NCBI GenBank assembly: GCA_036824005.1 | Contig: DAITBA010000002.1 | Location: 62,001 to 126,000, forward strand | DNA length: 64,000 bases | Direction: 5' to 3' | From: DAITBA01 sp036824005 | Lineage (GTDB): Bacteria > Pseudomonadota > Gammaproteobacteria > Burkholderiales > Rhodocyclaceae | Shown here: one piece after another, positions 60,610 to 64,000 of the stretch | Numbering within the stretch: the first letter of the stretch is position 1 | Layout of the letters: every line of letters begins with the position of its first letter | Notes under the pieces: generated by a model | Seen by the model: only the letters and a program-made list of their open reading frames with translations | Told to the model about the DNA's origin: nothing | Database searches by the model: none | Translations under genes and position numbers: made by a program

Positions 60610-61599
60610 CTAACCGAGCAAACTGGCGACGCCGGCCTGCTCTTCCTGCAACTCGGCCAAGGTCTTGTCCATCATGCTGCGTGAATAGTCGTCGATGGCC
60701 AGGCCTTCGACGCGCTTGTACTCGCCGCCGGCACAGGTGACCGGCACACCATAAACGATGCCCTGCGGGATGCCGTAGGAGCCGTCCGAGGGTATGCCCA
60801 TGGTGACCCACTTGCCATTGGTGCCCAGCGCCCAGTCGCGCATGTGATCGATGGCAGCATTGGCGGCGGAGGCGGCGGACGACGCGCCGCGGGCGGCGAT
60901 GATCGCAGCGCCGCGCTTGCCCACCGTCGGGATGTATTCATTGCGATACCAGGCCTCGTCGTTGATCGCCTCCAGGGCGGGCTTGCCGGCCACGGTGCAG
61001 AAGCGCAGGTCCGGGTACATGGTCGGGGAGTGATTTCCCCAGACGATCATCTTCTCGATATCGGTGACGGCCTTGCCGGTGCGCGCCGCCAGTTGCGATA
61101 CGGCACGGTTGTGGTCCAGGCGCAGCATCGCCGTAAAGTTCCCCTTGGGCAACGTCGGCGCGGATTTCATGGCGATGTAGGCGTTAGTGTTGGCGGGATT
61201 GCCGACCACCAGCACTTTGATGTCGCGCGATGCCACTTCGTTCAGCGCCTTGCCTTGTTCGATGAAGATCTTGGCGTTATCCATCAGCAGATCTTTACGC
61301 TCCATGCCCGGCCCGCGCGGTTTGGCCCCCACCAGCAGAGCATAGTCGGCGTCCTTGAAGGCCACCTTGGGATCTGCGCTGCCGACCATGCCGGCAACCA
61401 AGGGAAAGGCGCAGTCGTCGAGTTCCATCATGACGCCCTTGAGCGCTGCCTGAGCCTTGTCGATGGGCAGTTCAAGCATCTGCAGGATGACTGGCTGGTC
61501 CTTGCCGAGCATTTCGCCAGAGGCGATGCGATAAAGGAGGGCGTAGCCGATCTGACCGGCGGCGCCGGTGACTGCGACACGAACGGGGGTTTTGGCCAT
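60610..61599 (-). CDS. mdh: Malate dehydrogenase
   Basis: A 329-residue cytoplasmic NAD-dependent enzyme of the two-layer MDH type used by betaproteobacteria. VAVTGAAGQIGYALLYRIASG binds NAD; GAKPRGPGMERKDLL (substrate Arg), VVGNPANTNAYI, RLDHNRAVSQLA and WGNHSPTMYPD (catalytic His) follow. Leader gene of the mdh-citE-acnB group, divergent from the GntR gene. Confidence 0.97.
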   Translation of the reverse strand: MAKTPVRVAVTGAAGQIGYALLYRIASGEMLGKDQPVILQMLELPIDKAQAALKGVMMELDDCAFPLVAGMVGSADPKVAFKDADYALLVGAKPRGPGMERKDLLMDNAKIFIEQGKALNEVASRDIKVLVVGNPANTNAYIAMKSAPTLPKGNFTAMLRLDHNRAVSQLAARTGKAVTDIEKMIVWGNHSPTMYPDLRFCTVAGKPALEAINDEAWYRNEYIPTVGKRGAAIIAARGASSAASAANAAIDHMRDWALGTNGKWVTMGIPSDGSYGIPQGIVYGVPVTCAGGEYKRVEGLAIDDYSRSMMDKTLAELQEEQAGVASLLG

Positions 61600-61760
61600 G
61601 ATGGTAGCTCCTGTCGTCTATGCGGTTGAATAATACGTGAGCTGTGCCGGTGATGCGCCTCCCGAAGCCGGAACAGCCCCGTCGAGACCGCCGGCCCGGC
61701 AGCCTCGCAAGCGATGGTAGGCCTTGGCGCTATCGGTGTCAAGGGCAGTAATATATGTTA

Positions 61761-61780
61761 TCTTATATAAGACATAAGAC
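61761..61780. promoter_or_regulatory. Palindromic operator, probably for the GntR regulator
   Basis: TCTTATATAAGA (61761-61772) is a perfect palindrome, and its right half is repeated directly as ATAAGAC-ATAAGAC (61767-61780). It stands out as AT-rich in a GC-rich gap between mdh and gntR, 42-61 bases before the gntR start, where it could control both. Confidence 0.68.
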
Positions 61781-61821
61781 GAAGTATAGACGGCCCCCGT
61801 TTTTTGTGCTGAAATCCCGTC

Positions 61822-62550
61822 ATGGTTCAGGAGTCACCTACTTTCAGCCCACTGTACCGGCAGATCAAGAGCCTGATGCTTCAGGGGCTCGAATCGGGAG
61901 AGTGGCGGCCCGGCGAGGCGATTCCCAGCGAAACAGAACTGGCCCAGCGCTTCAATGTCAGTCAGGGCACCGTGCGCAAGGCCATCGACGAGATGGCGGC
62001 AGAGAACCTGCTCGTGCGCAAGCAGGGCAAGGGCACCTTCGTTGCGTCGCACAACGACCCGCGCACCCTGTTCCGGTTTCTCCGCCTTGTCCCCATCGAC
62101 GGTGACCTCGTTTCCCCCCAGAGCGTTCCCCAACAGTGCTGGCGCGCCAAGGCCGGCCATGAGGTGGCGCGGGTACTGCACCTGAAACCGGGTGCGCCCA
62201 TCATTGTCCTGCGGCGTATCCTGAATTTCTCGGGCAAGCCTGTTGTCATAGACGAGGTCTATCTCCCCGGCGAGTTGTTCCAGACACTCAGTCTGGACAT
62301 GCTCGAGCAGTACCAAGGGTCCTTGTACAGCCTTTTCGAGTCGCAGTTCGGCGTGCGCATGATCCGCGCCGAGGAGCGGCTGCGCGCCGTTGCCGCCGAT
62401 CGTGCCAGCGCCGAAACCCTTGGTGTCGTCGAAGGCAGTCCGCTGCTGTCCGTCGAGCGTGTTGCCTATACCTACGGCGACAAACCCGTCGAGTGGCGGA
62501 GGGGTTTGTACTGCACCGCGGAACATTACTATCTGAACGAACTGAGCTAG
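61822..62550 (+). CDS. GntR/HutC-family regulator of the TCA genes
   Basis: A 242-residue regulator with an N-terminal winged helix (SPTFSPLYRQIKSLMLQGLE, AIPSETELAQRFNVSQGTVR, AIDEMAAENLLVRKQGKGTF) and a UTRA ligand domain (about 90-235). Its position between mdh and sdhC is conserved in betaproteobacteria. It probably represses or tunes mdh and sdh in response to an organic-acid or CoA-type ligand, which is not evident from the sequence. Confidence 0.9.
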   Translation: MVQESPTFSPLYRQIKSLMLQGLESGEWRPGEAIPSETELAQRFNVSQGTVRKAIDEMAAENLLVRKQGKGTFVASHNDPRTLFRFLRLVPIDGDLVSPQSVPQQCWRAKAGHEVARVLHLKPGAPIIVLRRILNFSGKPVVIDEVYLPGELFQTLSLDMLEQYQGSLYSLFESQFGVRMIRAEERLRAVAADRASAETLGVVEGSPLLSVERVAYTYGDKPVEWRRGLYCTAEHYYLNELS

Positions 62551-62683
62551 ATCCCTTATGGGCGCATCAGCGCCGCTTAGTCAGGTGTAGGGAAGGGTAT
62601 ATACTTAACAACACAAAAATACTGATGCACTGCGGCATTCGCTCCAACCCGCGGGCGCCGCTTACAAAAGGGAGGTAGTTGCC

Positions 62684-63076
62684 ATGCCAGATGCGGTATT
62701 CGCTAAGCGACGTCCGAAGCACCTTAACCTGTTCGTAATAAAGCTGCCGCTGCCGGGGTTCATGTCGATCTTGCACCGCGTCAGCGGCGCAGTACTGTTC
62801 CTCTTCTTACCCGTCCTGCTCTGGCTGTTCGCCAGTAGTCTGGAATCACCGCAGAGCTTCGCCACGTTCAAGGAGTTCGTGGCGCATCCGCTCGTCAAGT
62901 TGGTGTTGCTGGGCCTGTTGTGGTCGTACCTGCACCACTTCTGCGCCGGTATTCGCTACCTCTTCCTCGACCTGGATAAGGGCGTGGATCTTGCGCCGGC
63001 GCGGATGACCGCCGGTGCGGTGATGGTTGTGAGCATTGCTCTCACGCTTGTCCTAGGGTGGAAACTGCTATGGTAA
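62684..63076 (+). CDS. sdhC: Succinate dehydrogenase cytochrome b556 subunit
   Basis: A 130-residue inner-membrane protein with three helices. KLPLPGFMSILHRVSGAVLF (quinone-site Ser/Arg) and YLHHFCAGIRYLFLDLDKG (haem His) are the family signatures. GGGAGG precedes the ATG. In the 133-base spacer before it, TATACT (62600-62605) is a possible -10 box, without a clear -35. First gene of the sdh operon; overlaps sdhD by seven bases. Confidence 0.95.
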   Translation: MPDAVFAKRRPKHLNLFVIKLPLPGFMSILHRVSGAVLFLFLPVLLWLFASSLESPQSFATFKEFVAHPLVKLVLLGLLWSYLHHFCAGIRYLFLDLDKGVDLAPARMTAGAVMVVSIALTLVLGWKLLW

Positions 63077-63417
63077 ATCGAATCGTTGTCGGTGCCCATT
63101 ACGGGCTGCGTGACTGGCTGGGGCAACGCATCACGGCCGTCGTGATGGCGCTCTACACGCTAATTCTCGTCGCGGCCATCCTGATGACGCCCTCCATGAC
63201 GTACGAAAGCTGGCGTGCCCTGTTTTCAGGTGGCTTCATGCGTTTCGTCACCTTCGTCTTTTTCGTCAGCCTTTTCTACCACGTGTGGATCGGCGTTCGC
63301 GACATCTTCATGGACTACATCAAGCCGACGGGCGTGCGCCTCGTGCTGCACTCGCTTGTCATCCTTGTCCTGGTCGGGTGCCTCGGCTGGGCGGCTCAGA
63401 TTCTCTGGAGGCTGTAA
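63070..63417 (+). CDS. sdhD: Succinate dehydrogenase membrane anchor subunit
   Basis: A 115-residue three-helix anchor with WLGQRITAVVMALYTL, SLFYHVWIGVRDIFMDYIKP (haem/quinone region) and a last helix LVILVLVGCLGW. It overlaps sdhC by seven bases and is followed directly by sdhA, whose ribosome binding site (GGAGG) lies in its last codons. Confidence 0.95.
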   Translation: MVNRIVVGAHYGLRDWLGQRITAVVMALYTLILVAAILMTPSMTYESWRALFSGGFMRFVTFVFFVSLFYHVWIGVRDIFMDYIKPTGVRLVLHSLVILVLVGCLGWAAQILWRL

Positions 63418-64000
63418 GTGAACACGACGGCCAAGCTGAAAAAACGCAATTTCGACGCGGTGATCGTGGGTGCCGGCGGTGCCGGTCTGCGCGCGGCGCT
63501 GCAACTCTCCGAGGCAGGTCTCAAGACTGCGGTACTGACCAAGGTGTTTCCGACGCGCTCGCACACCGTCGCGGCGCAAGGCGGTGTCGCTGCCTCGCTC
63601 GGCAACTCGACCGAAGACAACTGGCACTGGCACATGTATGACACCGTCAAGGGGTCGGATTACCTCGGTGACCAGGATGCCATCGAGTTTCTCGTACGGC
63701 GGGCGCCCGAGGTGGTGATAGAGTTGGAGCACTTCGGCATGCCGTTCGACCGGCTGGACAACGGTCGCATCTATCAGCGCCCCTTTGGCGGTCACTCGAT
63801 GTACTACGGTGAAAGCCCGGTACAGAGGACCTGCGCGGCCGCCGACCGGACCGGCCATGCCATGCTGCACGCGCTGTATCAGCGCAACGTGCGCGCCAAC
63901 ACCCAGTTCTTCGTCGAATGGATGGCACTCGATCTGGTCCGTGATCAGCACGGCCAGGTGCTCGGTGTGACCGCCTTGGAGATGGAAACGGGCGAGGTCA
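63418..64000 (+). CDS. sdhA: Succinate dehydrogenase flavoprotein subunit, 3' end missing
   Basis: The first 194 codons are visible. FDAVIVGAGGAGLRAALQLSE binds FAD; TRSHTVAAQGGVAAS contains the His that holds FAD covalently; YLGDQDAIEFL, GGHSMYYGESPVQRTCAAAD and HALYQRNVRANTQFF follow the standard pattern. The GTG at 63418 comes directly after the sdhD stop, with GGAGG upstream. The gene runs off the window; sdhB is expected beyond it. Confidence 0.97.
   Translation, partial: MNTTAKLKKRNFDAVIVGAGGAGLRAALQLSEAGLKTAVLTKVFPTRSHTVAAQGGVAASLGNSTEDNWHWHMYDTVKGSDYLGDQDAIEFLVRRAPEVVIELEHFGMPFDRLDNGRIYQRPFGGHSMYYGESPVQRTCAAADRTGHAMLHALYQRNVRANTQFFVEWMALDLVRDQHGQVLGVTALEMETGEV

Noticed and set aside
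62597..62604. GTATATAC before sdhC as a second GntR operator
   Set aside because: Only eight bases and unlike the palindrome before gntR; more likely part of the -10 region.
1..64000. CRISPR arrays, tRNA, rRNA, insertion sequences, phage
   Set aside because: No regularly spaced repeats, cloverleaf or rRNA sequence, transposase, integrase or terminal repeats were seen; gene order and composition look uniform.

Overview
The window (about 64 kb, GC-rich, densely packed, many 1-4 base start/stop overlaps) looks like a stretch of core chromosome from a betaproteobacterium, probably of the Rhodocyclales/Nitrosomonadales kind. Pointers are the block acnB - citE-like lyase - mdh / gntR - sdhCDA, the chain yciB-yciI-bolA-parvulin, a DUF2863 protein, and a 2-oxoacid:acceptor oxidoreductase joined to two FAD proteins, an arrangement reminiscent of the 2-oxoglutarate oxidoreductases of Thauera/Azoarcus. 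I see no rRNA, tRNA, CRISPR array, phage or insertion sequence.

Layout. 0-2.4 kb: the end of a NarX-type sensor kinase, its NarL-type regulator, then a 61-residue HIG1-like membrane protein behind a perfect FNR-type palindrome. 2.5-9.9 kb: housekeeping genes (parvulin, BolA, YciI, YciB, an SDR with a Tyr-to-Phe change in its active site, TtcA, a GST) and a large PAS/GAF sensor kinase. 11.1-25.7 kb: the most unusual part. Nine same-strand, mostly overlapping genes encode three glycosyltransferases of the two types tied to arsenosugar loci, an FAD oxidoreductase, a putative di-iron protein, exported MsrB, DUF3047 and DUF547 proteins and a TVP38-mercuric-reductase-like fusion. A second same-strand group holds ArsS, a phosphoesterase-like protein, an exported double thioredoxin and a CAP protein. 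Between them lie a LysR regulator, a YHS protein and a PNPOx-like flavoprotein.

25.9-39.7 kb: an M14 carboxypeptidase, a PabB-PabC fusion, an aminopeptidase lipoprotein, a lipase-like hydrolase, a GGDEF-EAL protein, a phosphate transporter with its PhoU-like partner, an OmpR-type two-component system resembling the one dedicated to proteobacterial sortases, two small membrane proteins, a 3-hydroxyacyl-CoA dehydrogenase and a CBS protein. 39.8-45.5 kb: an apparently FNR-controlled operon for a 2-oxoacid:acceptor oxidoreductase with two flavoprotein partners. 45.7-56.6 kb: a DUF3617 protein, a diguanylate cyclase, a degenerate sensor kinase fused to a DnaQ-type exonuclease with its DUF294 partner, an FmdB zinc ribbon, a small lipoyl protein, an RlhA-like U32 protein and a group of exported proteins with an M48 protease. 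56.9-64 kb: TCA-cycle genes around a divergently placed GntR regulator; sdhA runs off the end.

How the genes work together. The FNR-type sites before the HIG1 gene and the oxidoreductase operon point to control by oxygen limitation or nitrogen oxides. The 11-26 kb region reads as one enlarged arsenosugar-type or related glyco-redox locus in which many products are exported. The TCA block has a GntR/UTRA regulator with its own palindromic operator. Start sites were chosen from ribosome binding sites, signal peptides and overlaps; family calls come from reading the proteins, not from database searches.
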